DNA of 29,346 bases. It comes from RGIG9114 sp045592865. Its GTDB lineage: Bacteria; Bacillota; Clostridia; Oscillospirales; JAGBHD01. The notes beneath the pieces are model-generated. The model was not told the origin of the DNA, searched no databases, and saw only the letters and a program-made list of their open reading frames with translations. Position 1 is the first letter of the stretch. Each line of letters begins with the position of its first letter. Below are positions 13,856 through 22,058 of the stretch, piece after piece. A program made the translations under genes and the position numbers. The stretch is taken from the NCBI GenBank assembly GCA_045592865.1, contig JAZNVP010000066.1, forward strand, positions 1 through 29,346, read 5' to 3'.

Positions 13856-15118
13856 CTACATAACTTCTTCGGGTGACGCGAGTGCACCCATAACCGCACT
13901 TGCCGCCGCAACCGCGGGAGAAGCAAGAATTACCTCGCTCTTTACGTGTCCCATTCGGCCAACAAAGTTTCTGTTGGTGGTTGCAACCGCCCTCTCGCCT
14001 TCGCTCATAACACCCATGTGTCCGCCAAGGCAGGGTCCGCAGGTTGGTGTTGAAACCGCGCAACCCGCTTCTATAAATATCTCGGTAAGTCCCTCTTTAA
14101 TGCTCTGCATATAAATCTCCTGAGTTGCAGGAATAACTATGCATCTGACTCCCTCGGCTACCTTTCTGCCTTTTAAAATCTCGGCAGCGGCGCGAAGGTC
14201 GGAAATTCTTCCGTTGGTGCAGGAACCGATAACCACCTGATCTATTTTAAGCCCCGAAACCTCGGAAACAAGCTTGGTGTTTGAAGGAAGATGTGGGAGC
14301 GAAACAGTGGGCTCTAACTTTGAAAGGTCAATATCAACGACCCTTTCGTATTCTGCGTCCTCGTCTGCCTCGAAAACTAAAACAGGACGTGTAAATCTGC
14401 CCTCAATGTATTCCATCGTCTTTTCGTCAACGGGGAAAATTCCGTTCTTTCCACCCGCCTCGATCGCCATATTTGCAATGGTGAAACGGTCGTCCATCGA
14501 AAGACTCTTAACGCCCTCACCCGTAAATTCAAGCGATTTATATAAAGCGCCGTCAACTCCGATAAGACCGATAAGATGCAGTATAACGTCCTTTCCGCTG
14601 ACGTATTTATCAAGCTTTCCCGTTAAATTAACCTTTATCGCGCTCGGAACCTTAAACCAGTTCTCGCCCGAAGCCATTCCTGCCGCCATATCGGTAGAAC
14701 CGACTCCCGTTGAGAAAGCTCCGAGAGCACCGTAGGTGCAGGTGTGAGAATCGGCACCGATTATAAGGTCGCCGGGGCCAACAATTCCCTTTTCGGGAAG
14801 AAGCGCGTGTTCTATTCCAACCGCGCCAACGTCATAAAAATGCTTGATGTTAAAGCGACGCGCAAACTCCCTTGCGGTCTTGCAAAGGTCTGCCGACTTT
14901 ATATCCTTGCAGGGTGTATAGTGATCAAGCACTATTGCGATCTTTTCATTATCAAAAACGCTTGTGAACCCCGCCTTGTCGAAAACCTTAACGGCAACAG
15001 GCGTTGTAACGTCGTTTCCTAAAACTATATCGAGCTTTGCTTCAATAAGATCTCCCGCCTTAACGTTTTCGAGTCCTGCGTGGTGAGCGAGTATCTTCTG
15101 AGTCATCGTCATTCCCAT
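13856..15118 (-). CDS. leuC: 3-Isopropylmalate dehydratase large subunit
   Basis: [4Fe-4S] aconitase-family subunit of isopropylmalate isomerase. Cluster ligands are visible: Cys in VIGSCTNGR near residue 300 and the pair in CGPCLGG near residues 360-363. DHYTPCKD, IGADSHTCTYGALGA and VGSTDMA are the usual substrate-side motifs. At 420 residues it is the short-type large subunit (archaeal/Clostridial), matching the short LeuD next to it. The start MGMTMTQKILAHHAG is the standard N-terminus for this type. leuA ends 11 bp upstream. Confidence 0.97.
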   Translation of the reverse strand: MGMTMTQKILAHHAGLENVKAGDLIEAKLDIVLGNDVTTPVAVKVFDKAGFTSVFDNEKIAIVLDHYTPCKDIKSADLCKTAREFARRFNIKHFYDVGAVGIEHALLPEKGIVGPGDLIIGADSHTCTYGALGAFSTGVGSTDMAAGMASGENWFKVPSAIKVNLTGKLDKYVSGKDVILHLIGLIGVDGALYKSLEFTGEGVKSLSMDDRFTIANMAIEAGGKNGIFPVDEKTMEYIEGRFTRPVLVFEADEDAEYERVVDIDLSKLEPTVSLPHLPSNTKLVSEVSGLKIDQVVIGSCTNGRISDLRAAAEILKGRKVAEGVRCIVIPATQEIYMQSIKEGLTEIFIEAGCAVSTPTCGPCLGGHMGVMSEGERAVATTNRNFVGRMGHVKSEVILASPAVAAASAVMGALASPEEVM

Positions 15119-15129
15119 AAGTTTTTCTC

Positions 15130-16650
15130 CTATTCTTCTGCTTTCATCTTGTTAACCGCCGTTATGTAGGCAAGAATTGCCGCCTCGATAATATCGGTGG
15201 AAAGTCCTCTTCCAACGTAGTTTCTGCCGTTAGCAGTAAGCTTTACCTTAACGTCACCGAGCGTGTCCTTACCCTCTGAAACCGAGTTGACCGTGAATAT
15301 ATCAAAGGTGTGAGGAACGGGGTTAACTATGCTGTCGATCGCCTTAAAGGAAGCATCAATAGGTCCGTCACCGAGCGAAACTCCCTCGAATTTTTCTCCG
15401 TTTTTCTTAAGGCTAACAGTGCTTGTTGCGGTGGTAAAGTTCGAAGAGTGAACCGCAAACCAATCGAGTGTGTAGCCCGATTCGGTCGCAGTCATCTCAC
15501 TTGTTGCCTCATGCATAACGATAGCCTCAATATCGGCGTCACTAATATTCTTTTTCTTATCGCAAAGAATCTTAAACTCCTCAAAACAGCGAAGAAGCTC
15601 TTCAGGTGTCAGATTATGACCCATCTTTTTGAGGTGATCCTCAAATGCGTGTTTTCCCGAATGTTTACCCAGAACAATGTTGTTCACGTGAATACCAACC
15701 GATTCGGGAGTCAATATCTCATAGGTCTGCTTGTTGGCAAGAACACCATGCTGATGAATACCCGATTCGTGAGCAAACGCATTTTTTCCAACGATCGGCT
15801 TATTAAGAGGCGCCGTCTGACCTATTATCTTATAAACAGTTTTACTTGTTCTGTATATCTGCGTGGTCTCAATACCCGTTGTAACGTTATAAACGTCGGG
15901 ACGGGTCTTCATAGCCATAACAACCTCTTCAAGCGAAGTGTTACCTGCCCTCTCGCCGAGTCCGTTAATGGTGCACTCTATCTGACGCGCACCGCCCTGA
16001 ACACCTGCGAGTGAGTTGGCAACCGCCATACCGAGATCGTTGTGGCAGTGCACCGAGAAGATAGCCTTATCCGAGTTTTCAACCTTTTCAATAAGGTATT
16101 CAATAAGAGCGCGCATCTCGGCGGGAGTTGTGTATCCAACGGTGTCGGGGATGTTAACGACCGAAGCACCGTTTCTTATCGCCGCCTCAACAACCTTTGC
16201 CAAAAACTCGGGATCGCTTCTCGTTGCGTCCTCTGCAGAAAACTCTATGTTACTGCAGTATTTAGCGGCGTATTTAACCATTTCTTCAGTTTTGGAAAGC
16301 ACCTCTTCGGGTGTCATTCTGAGCTTGTATTCCATATGTAACGGAGAGGTGGCAATAAAGAGATGTATTCTCGGGTCGGCGGCAACCTTAACCGCCTCCC
16401 AAGCCGTATCTATATCCTTATATGCCGCTCTTGCCAACGACGCAACCGAGCAGTCCTTAACGGTTTTCGCAATGGTGTTGACCGATTCAAAATCTCCGGG
16501 AGAACTGATAGCAAAACCCGCCTCGATAACGTCAACCTTTAACTTCTCAAGGCACTTTGCAACCTCAATCTTCTCCTTTAAGTTCATACTGCACCCGGGA
16601 GACTGTTCACCGTCTCTGAGGGTGGTATCAAATATTTTAACCTGATCCAT
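15130..16650 (-). CDS. leuA: 2-Isopropylmalate synthase
   Basis: Condenses acetyl-CoA with 2-oxoisovalerate, the committed step of leucine synthesis. The catalytic TIM barrel starts with IFDTTLRDGEQSPGCSMN (metal- and substrate-binding Arg12, Asp13) and contains HCHNDLGMAVANSLAG near residue 200 (metal-binding His-x-His) and NGLGERAGNTSLEEVVMA. FAHESGIHQHG follows in the linker. The C-terminal ~150 residues form the leucine-binding LeuA dimer domain, so feedback inhibition by leucine is expected from family knowledge. Length of 506 is normal. The ATG follows AAGGAG and lies 15 bp downstream of ilvD. Confidence 0.97.
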   Translation of the reverse strand: MDQVKIFDTTLRDGEQSPGCSMNLKEKIEVAKCLEKLKVDVIEAGFAISSPGDFESVNTIAKTVKDCSVASLARAAYKDIDTAWEAVKVAADPRIHLFIATSPLHMEYKLRMTPEEVLSKTEEMVKYAAKYCSNIEFSAEDATRSDPEFLAKVVEAAIRNGASVVNIPDTVGYTTPAEMRALIEYLIEKVENSDKAIFSVHCHNDLGMAVANSLAGVQGGARQIECTINGLGERAGNTSLEEVVMAMKTRPDVYNVTTGIETTQIYRTSKTVYKIIGQTAPLNKPIVGKNAFAHESGIHQHGVLANKQTYEILTPESVGIHVNNIVLGKHSGKHAFEDHLKKMGHNLTPEELLRCFEEFKILCDKKKNISDADIEAIVMHEATSEMTATESGYTLDWFAVHSSNFTTATSTVSLKKNGEKFEGVSLGDGPIDASFKAIDSIVNPVPHTFDIFTVNSVSEGKDTLGDVKVKLTANGRNYVGRGLSTDIIEAAILAYITAVNKMKAEE

Positions 16651-16665
16651 AAATTTCTCCTTAAA

Positions 16666-18336
16666 TTAAACCGTTAAAACCGCGCCCTTGTCGGCAGAGG
16701 TAACAAGCTTTGCATATCTTGCAATATATCCCGTTTTAACCTTAGGTTCGGGACAAACCCATTCTTTTCTTCTCTTTTCGAGTTCTTCGTCGGAAACCTT
16801 AACCTCTATCTTACAGTTTTTAATGTCGATAGAAATTATATCGCCCTCTTTTATAAGAGCAATATTTCCGCCTGCGGCAGCCTCGGGACTTACGTGTCCG
16901 ATAGCGGCGCCCCTTGTAGCACCCGAAAATCTTCCGTCGGTGATAAGCGCAACGCTCTCACCGAGCCCCATTCCGCAGATAGCAGAGGTGGGGTTGAGCA
17001 TCTCTCTCATTCCGGGGCCGCCCTTGGGGCCCTCGTATCTTATAACAACAACGTCGCCGGGGTTGATCTTTTTAGCATAGATAGCCGTTATCGCTTCCTC
17101 TTCGGAGTCAAAAACCCTCGCAGGACCCGAATGAGCCATCATCTCTTCGGCAACCGCCGATTTCTTAACAACGCATCCGTCGGGTGCAACGTTTCCTTTA
17201 AGAACGGCAATTCCGCCCGTTTCAGAATATGGATTTTCAATAGGTCTTATAACCTCGGGGTTTGTGTTAACGACCGATGCTAAATTCTCGCCCATAGTTT
17301 TTCCCGTAACGGTTATCGTGTCAAGCGATAAAAGGTTCTTTTTCGTGAGTTCCTTCATAACCGCATAAACGCCACCCGCTCTGTCAAGGTCTTCCATAAA
17401 TGTGTCCCCCGCAGGAGCAAGATGACAAAGATTAGGCGTGTTCTCGCTTATTGAGTTCGACATATCAAGGCTTATCTCAAGCCCTGCTTCGTGAGCAATA
17501 GCGGGAAGATGAAGCATAGTGTTGGTGGAACAACCGAGCGCCATATCAACCGTTTCGGCATTGTGGAACGCCCTCTCGTTCATAATATCGCGGGGCTTTA
17601 TATCCTTCTCGATAAGCTCCATAATCTTCATTCCCGACATTTTTGCAAACCTTATCCTTTTGGATAAAGGCGCAGGAATAGTTCCGTTTCCGGGGAGTGC
17701 CATACCGATAGCCTCGCAAAGACAGTTCATCGAGTTCGCGGTATACATTCCCGAGCAGGAGCCACACGAAGGACAGGCATTTTCGGTGTAATCAGAAACA
17801 CCCTCCTCGTCCATAGTTCCTGCGTGGTAAGCACCAACCGCCTCAAACATATGGCTAAGACAGGTTCTTCTTCCGTCAGAAAGATGCCCCGCAAGCATAG
17901 GTCCGCCCGAACAGAAAATGGTGGGGATATTAAGTCTTGCCGCCGCCATCAGAAGACCGGGAACGTTCTTGTCGCAGTTGGGAACCATAACCATTCCGTC
18001 GAACTGGTGAGCCAGTGCCATAGCCTCGGTGGAATCTGCAATAAGGTCTCGGGTAACAAGTGAATATTTCATTCCGATATGTCCCATCGCAATACCGTCG
18101 CAAACCGCGATCGCCGGGAAAACAATAGGGGTTCCCCCCGCAATGCGAACACCTGCGCAAACCGCATCTGCTATTTTATCAAGATGCATATGACCCGGAA
18201 CTATCTGGTTATAGGAACTAACGACCGCAACTAACGGGCGGCTAAGTTCCTCATCGGTAAGTCCCAGAGCATACAGAAGGCTTCTGTTTGGAGTCCTCTC
18301 AACACCTTTTTTTACGTTATCAGATCTCATATTCAT
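16666..18336 (-). CDS. ilvD: Dihydroxy-acid dehydratase
   Basis: Fe-S enzyme dehydrating 2,3-dihydroxy-isovalerate and -methylvalerate to the 2-oxo acids, shared by valine, leucine and isoleucine synthesis. Cluster cysteines are in PNCDKNVPG and ENACPSCGSCSGMYTANSM; VIRYEGPKGGPGMREML is the family C-terminal signature. The frame runs to a TTG at 18357. Two ATGs at 18336 (MNMRSDN) and 18330 (MRSDN) fit the family N-terminus far better; 18336 gives 556 residues. The ribosome binding site is weak and somewhat distant (GAAAGG), so the exact start is uncertain. A hairpin at 18377-18402 separates it from ilvC. Confidence 0.95.
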   Translation of the reverse strand: MNMRSDNVKKGVERTPNRSLLYALGLTDEELSRPLVAVVSSYNQIVPGHMHLDKIADAVCAGVRIAGGTPIVFPAIAVCDGIAMGHIGMKYSLVTRDLIADSTEAMALAHQFDGMVMVPNCDKNVPGLLMAAARLNIPTIFCSGGPMLAGHLSDGRRTCLSHMFEAVGAYHAGTMDEEGVSDYTENACPSCGSCSGMYTANSMNCLCEAIGMALPGNGTIPAPLSKRIRFAKMSGMKIMELIEKDIKPRDIMNERAFHNAETVDMALGCSTNTMLHLPAIAHEAGLEISLDMSNSISENTPNLCHLAPAGDTFMEDLDRAGGVYAVMKELTKKNLLSLDTITVTGKTMGENLASVVNTNPEVIRPIENPYSETGGIAVLKGNVAPDGCVVKKSAVAEEMMAHSGPARVFDSEEEAITAIYAKKINPGDVVVIRYEGPKGGPGMREMLNPTSAICGMGLGESVALITDGRFSGATRGAAIGHVSPEAAAGGNIALIKEGDIISIDIKNCKIEVKVSDEELEKRRKEWVCPEPKVKTGYIARYAKLVTSADKGAVLTV

Positions 18337-18376
18337 AAAAGTTACCATACCTTTCAAGCGTTTAAATAAGGGATAT

Positions 18377-18402
18377 AAGCGGATAGCAAAAACTATCCGC
18401 TT
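18377..18402 (-). other. Intercistronic hairpin between ilvC and ilvD
   Basis: Perfect 10-bp stem AAGCGGATAG / CTATCCGCTT with a 6-nt loop, starting 9 bp after the ilvC stop. On the minus strand it is followed by ATATCCCTTATTT, not a T-run, so it is not a classical terminator. It could be a leaky terminator, an RNase stop that stabilises the ilvBNC part of the transcript, or a processing site. Confidence 0.6.
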
Positions 18403-18411
18403 AAGTTTTAA

Positions 18412-19431
18412 TTAGTTGGAAGCCGAGTCGAGATCGGAGTCATTCTTCCAGAGCATCTGCTCACGAAGGCGTTTTCCAACAACCTCCATAGGATGCTTAG
18501 CAAGAGCCTCTCTCTTGGAGTTAAAGAAGCAGCGTCCGTTTTTATTCTCTGCGATCCATTTACCTGCAAAGGTTCCGTCCTGAATGTCCGAAAGAACCGC
18601 CTTCATATTAGCCTTGGTCTGTTCGTAAGGAAGAACTCTGGGGCCCGAAACGTATTCGCCGAACTCTGCAGTATCAGAGATGGAGTAGTTCATAGCCGCA
18701 ACACCGCCCTTGTTGATAAGGTCGATGATAAGTTTCATTTCGTGAATACACTCAAAGTAAGCATTCTCAGGCTCATAACCTGCTTCAACGAGGGTCTCGA
18801 AGCCGCATCTCATAAGGTCAACAACGCCGCCGCAAAGAACTGCCTGCTCACCGAAGAGGTCGGTCTCGGTCTCATCGTGCATAGTGGTCTCCATAATACC
18901 TGCTCTTGCTCCGCCGATACCTGCTATGTAAGCGAGTGCTATATCATAAGCCTTGCCGGTAGCATTCTGCTCAACAGCAACGAGGCAAGGAACGCCCTTA
19001 CCTGCAACATACTGTCCTCTGACGGTGTGTCCGGGGCCCTTAGGAGCCGCCATAAACACGTCAACGTCAGCAGGAGGAACGATCTGCTTGTATCTGATGT
19101 TAAAGCCGTGCGCAAATGCGATAGCCTTTCCTGCAGTAAGGTTGGGAGCTATGTCCTTCTTATACATATCTGCCTGAGCCTCATCGTTGATAAGGATCAT
19201 AATAATGTCTGCTTTCACTGTTGCCTCTGCAACGGTCATAACGGTAAAACCGTCCTTCTCTGCAACAGGCCAGGATTTTCCGCCCTTGCGAAGACCGATA
19301 ATAACGTTGCAACCCGAATCACGAAGGTTTAAAGCGTGTGCGTGGCCCTGGGAACCGTAACCGATAACTGCGATAGTTTTGTCTGCGATCTTGTTTAAAT
19401 CACAATCTTTCTCATAATACATTTTTGCCAT
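18412..19431 (-). CDS. ilvC: Ketol-acid reductoisomerase, class I
   Basis: Rearranges and reduces acetolactate or acetohydroxybutyrate to the dihydroxy acids. The N-terminal Rossmann fold is clear (VIGYGSQGHAHALNLRDSG) with the cofactor loop GLRKGGKSWPVAEKDGF. The class I C-terminal domain has DLFGEQAVLCGG metal-binding Asp and Glu, and SDTAEFGEYVSGPRV. The open frame extends to 19512, but the real start is the ATG at 19431. AAAGGAG lies 9 nt before it and the product is then 339 residues, the normal length. The gene begins inside the 3' end of ilvN, overlapping by 20 bp, so its ribosome binding site is within ilvN coding sequence and translation is likely coupled. Confidence 0.97.
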   Translation of the reverse strand: MAKMYYEKDCDLNKIADKTIAVIGYGSQGHAHALNLRDSGCNVIIGLRKGGKSWPVAEKDGFTVMTVAEATVKADIIMILINDEAQADMYKKDIAPNLTAGKAIAFAHGFNIRYKQIVPPADVDVFMAAPKGPGHTVRGQYVAGKGVPCLVAVEQNATGKAYDIALAYIAGIGGARAGIMETTMHDETETDLFGEQAVLCGGVVDLMRCGFETLVEAGYEPENAYFECIHEMKLIIDLINKGGVAAMNYSISDTAEFGEYVSGPRVLPYEQTKANMKAVLSDIQDGTFAGKWIAENKNGRCFFNSKREALAKHPMEVVGKRLREQMLWKNDSDLDSASN

Positions 19432-19963
19432 AGTTAAATTCTCCTTTTTCTTTTGTATCTTCATAAATTGTTTTCTGTCCGCGTTCGAGGGCAACAACAC
19501 CGGTTCTTGCAACCTCTAAAATCTCAAACTCAGCCAGAATATTTTCCATAGCCTCAGTTTTTCCCTCATCACCTATAATCGCAAGGGTCAGAGAGCCGAT
19601 AGAAACGTCAAGGATATTAGCCCTGAATATGTTTGCTATCTGAATGATCTCGTTTCTTTCCGCACTCGTCGGAGCCTTCACTTTAAAGAGAACAAGTTCC
19701 CTTCTTATCGATTTTTCTTTGGTTAAAATTTTAACCGAAAGAACGGGGAAAAGCTTTCTTAACTGATTAGCAAGAAGCTTTATCTGATCGTCATCCGCCA
19801 TAACCTCAATGGTAATACGGGAGGTTTCGGGATTTTCGGTAGTTCCGACCGCAACCGTTTCGATGTTGTAGCCCTTTCGGGAGAAAAGCCTTGAAACCTG
19901 CGATAGAACACCCGATTCATTTTCAACTAAAACTGCAAGTGTCTGTCTTTTAAGTTTACCCAT
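19412..19963 (-). CDS. ilvN: Acetolactate synthase regulatory (small) subunit
   Basis: Small subunit that activates the catalytic IlvB subunit and confers feedback control by valine. An N-terminal ACT domain is evident from LAVLVENESGVLSQVSRLFSR and GYNIETVAVGTTENPETSRI. A second C-terminal ACT-like domain follows from about residue 80 (KEKSIRRELVLFKVKAPTSA). At 183 residues it is slightly longer than the common 160-170; the extra tail (about KEKGEFNYGKNVL) reads through the ribosome binding site and start of ilvC. The symbol ilvH would be equally acceptable. It lies 13 bp after ilvB. Confidence 0.95.
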   Translation of the reverse strand: MGKLKRQTLAVLVENESGVLSQVSRLFSRKGYNIETVAVGTTENPETSRITIEVMADDDQIKLLANQLRKLFPVLSVKILTKEKSIRRELVLFKVKAPTSAERNEIIQIANIFRANILDVSIGSLTLAIIGDEGKTEAMENILAEFEILEVARTGVVALERGQKTIYEDTKEKGEFNYGKNVL

Positions 19964-19976
19964 ATCTTCCCCCTCC

Positions 19977-21683
19977 TTACTTAACTATAAACTCGGTTAT
20001 GTGAGCGCCGCCGCTAACCATCGGGCGAACCATCTCATCGGTGTCGATCGCGCAGTCGATAACGTAGCCTTTTCCGCTTTCTATCGCCTCTTTTATCGCC
20101 GCTTCAAGTTCTGAAACCGTTGAGACCCTCTTGCCGCCAAGCCCGTAAGCCTCGGCGAGTTTAACAAAATCGGGACCTCTTAACAGGTCGGTTTCGGAAA
20201 AATGCTTGTCGTAAATTAAATTTTGCCACTGACGAACCATTCCGAGTGTCTTATTATTGAAAACAAAGGTGATAACGGGAGAATTATAGTGTTCTTCGGT
20301 CGCAAGTTCATTGCAGTTCATTCTGAAACTTCCGTCTCCCGTGATATGTATAACGCATTTGTCGGGGTTACCGACCTTTGCGCCGATCGCCGCGCCAAGT
20401 CCGAATCCCATCGTTCCAAATCCGCCCGAAGTTAAAAGCTGACCCGGATAATCAAACTTAAAGTGCTGAATAGACCACATCTGATGCTGACCAACGTCGG
20501 TCGCAACGATCGTGTCCTGGGGCATTATTTTCGCAATCGCACTTAAGATCTGCTTCGGAGTCAGGGTGTTTCCACCCTCGTCGTATTCGGTCTCGGTCTT
20601 GAAGGAGAAAACGTATTTCTTCCATTCCTCGTGTGAGGTTTTCTTAAGTTTTTCGTTAAGCATCTTAAGAACCGTCTTAGCGTCGCCAACAATATGGTGA
20701 TCGGTCTTAACGTTCTTGTTTATCTCTGCCCTGTCGATATCTATCTGAACGATCTTTGCGTTTCTTGCAAAACTCGAAGGGTTAAGCGCCACTCGGTCGG
20801 AAAATCTGCAACCAACGGCAATCAAAAGATCGCATCCGTCACAAGCCATATTAGAAGCCTGAGTTCCGTGCATACCGATCATTCCCGTGGTTAGCGCGTT
20901 TCTTCCTCTGAAACCACCCGCACCCATAAGGGTTATCGCAACGGGTGAATCTATCTTCTCTGCAAACTCTGTAAACTCCTTGTCCGCCCTTCCCCTGACA
21001 ACTCCGCCGCCGCAGATAACAAGCGGCTTCTCGGAAGCATTTATCATATCAACAAGAACGTCAATGTCCTTCTCATTCGGCTTTGCAGGTTTAAAGTTCT
21101 GGGAAGCCCGTTCCATAAGTGTTGCCAGTTTTCCGTTCTGGGAGTGCTTAGTAACGGGGAGTGCCTCGAATTCAGCCTTCTCCGCCGTAACGTTTTTAAG
21201 TATATCTATAAGAACAGGACCGGGTCTTCCGCTACGAGCAATAGCAAAGGCCTCTCTTATAACGTCGGCAAGTTTACCGACGTCTCTAACCAAGAAATTA
21301 CACTTGGTAATAGGCATCGTTATTCCCGTTATATCAACCTCTTGAAATGAATCCTTTCCCATAAGAGGCTCGTTAACGTTACAGGATATGAACACAACGG
21401 GCGAAGAATCCATATAAGCAGTTGCAATACCCGTCGTCAAATTAGTAGCACCGGGTCCGCTGGTTGCAAAGCAAACGCCAACCTTTCCTGTGCTGCGGGC
21501 ATATCCGTCTGCCGCGTGGGAAGCACCCTGCTCATGCGAAGTTAAAATATGCTTTATCTTCCCGTTATATTTATAAAGCTCGTCATAAACGTTCAGAATG
21601 GTTCCTCCGGGATATCCAAAGACGGTGTCAACACCCTGCTCGATAAGACATTCCATTAAGATCTTTGCACCGGTAATTTTCAT
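19977..21683 (-). CDS. ilvB: Acetolactate synthase catalytic (large) subunit
   Basis: ThDP-dependent condensation of two pyruvates, or pyruvate with 2-oxobutyrate, to acetolactate or acetohydroxybutyrate; the first common step of valine and isoleucine synthesis. FGYPGGTILNVYDELY is the typical N-terminal motif. Glu51 in SHEQGASHAADGYARS is the proton-relay glutamate, and the ThDP-Mg motif GDGSFRMN is near residue 447. Length of 568 is standard for the biosynthetic enzyme. It is the first structural gene of the operon, with SD AGGGAGG just after the attenuator, and is followed 13 bp later by ilvN. Confidence 0.97.
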   Translation of the reverse strand: MKITGAKILMECLIEQGVDTVFGYPGGTILNVYDELYKYNGKIKHILTSHEQGASHAADGYARSTGKVGVCFATSGPGATNLTTGIATAYMDSSPVVFISCNVNEPLMGKDSFQEVDITGITMPITKCNFLVRDVGKLADVIREAFAIARSGRPGPVLIDILKNVTAEKAEFEALPVTKHSQNGKLATLMERASQNFKPAKPNEKDIDVLVDMINASEKPLVICGGGVVRGRADKEFTEFAEKIDSPVAITLMGAGGFRGRNALTTGMIGMHGTQASNMACDGCDLLIAVGCRFSDRVALNPSSFARNAKIVQIDIDRAEINKNVKTDHHIVGDAKTVLKMLNEKLKKTSHEEWKKYVFSFKTETEYDEGGNTLTPKQILSAIAKIMPQDTIVATDVGQHQMWSIQHFKFDYPGQLLTSGGFGTMGFGLGAAIGAKVGNPDKCVIHITGDGSFRMNCNELATEEHYNSPVITFVFNNKTLGMVRQWQNLIYDKHFSETDLLRGPDFVKLAEAYGLGGKRVSTVSELEAAIKEAIESGKGYVIDCAIDTDEMVRPMVSGGAHITEFIVK

Positions 21684-21710
21684 TTGTTTTCCTCCCTCTT
21701 CAAAAATTAA

Positions 21711-21743
21711 AGCCTTACGGGCTAAAAGTTAGACCGTAAGGCT
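21711..21743 (-). terminator. Attenuator terminator upstream of ilvB
   Basis: Minus-strand RNA AGCCUUACGG (21743-21734), 13-nt loop, CCGUAAGGCU (21720-21711), then UUUAAUUUUUG. It is an intrinsic terminator lying inside the transcript, about 25 bp before the ilvB start, so it must be conditional. Its first arm also pairs with ACCGAAG (21756-21750). Confidence 0.85.
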
Positions 21744-21756
21744 GCAAATCTTCGGT
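21733..21756 (-). promoter_or_regulatory. Antiterminator hairpin of the ilv leader
   Basis: RNA ACCGAAG (21756-21750) pairs with CUUACGGU (21740-21733) with a single bulged A, enclosing a 9-nt loop. This takes up most of the first arm of the terminator at 21711-21743, making the two mutually exclusive. Further upstream, TGCATAA/TTATGCA-type hairpins (21763-21792) and a stem over the end of the leader ORF (21791-21816) could relay ribosome position to this switch. That linkage is inference. Confidence 0.55.
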
Positions 21757-21792
21757 TTTTTATTTATGCAGTTATTAAAAATCTTGCATAAA

Positions 21793-21912
21793 TTAAAACT
21801 TTTCTGTTTTGCAATTCAGGACATAACTTTTAGCATCATCCATAGTCTTAAGCACGACTATTAGGATAACGCTTAGAATTATCACGTTAATTATTGCAAA
21901 ACCAAAAAACAT
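21793..21912 (-). CDS. Ile/Leu/Val-rich leader peptide of the ilv-leu operon
   Basis: A 39-codon ORF from an ATG about 35 nt downstream of the predicted transcription start. Residues 7-21 are IINVIILSVILIVVL, so 13 of 15 are Ile, Leu or Val, and three Ile codons are ATA and two Leu codons CTA. It lies between the operon promoter and an antiterminator/terminator pair, the layout of ribosome-mediated attenuation. The ribosome binding site is imperfect (GAGG, about 12 nt from the ATG). The alternative is a small single-helix membrane protein, since such a run would also span a membrane and a charged tail follows. Confidence 0.6.
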   Translation of the reverse strand: MFFGFAIINVIILSVILIVVLKTMDDAKSYVLNCKTEKF

Positions 21913-21953
21913 AATAATCTTCTACCTCTTCTAAACCTTAGAATATATGCATT

Positions 21954-21982
21954 ATTATATCACCGCGTTAAATCGTTGTCAA
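21954..21982 (-). promoter_or_regulatory. Sigma-A promoter of the ilv-leu operon
   Basis: Minus strand: perfect TTGACA (21977-21982), 17-bp spacer, perfect TATAAT (21954-21959). Transcription should start near 21947, giving a ~264-nt leader before ilvB. Such a strong promoter fits control mainly by attenuation. Confidence 0.9.
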
Positions 21983-22020
21983 TAATTTAGCACGTATTTT
22001 TTGTTAAAAACAATAAAAAA

Positions 22021-22055
22021 GTTCCCCATTTTTTCAAAACAGAGAACTTTTTTAA
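22021..22055 (-). terminator. Terminator of the pur-fhs operon
   Basis: Stem AAAAAAGTTC (22015-22024) with GAACTTTTTT (22044-22053) around an A/T-rich loop, followed on the minus strand by T-rich sequence. It lies directly after the fhs stop at 22059. Confidence 0.75.
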
Positions 22056-22058
22056 ATC

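Noticed and set aside
21684..21947. T-box leader for ilvB
   Set aside because: No AGGGUGG-type T-box sequence or stem I specifier loop region was found; the terminator and short Ile/Leu/Val-rich ORF fit attenuation better.
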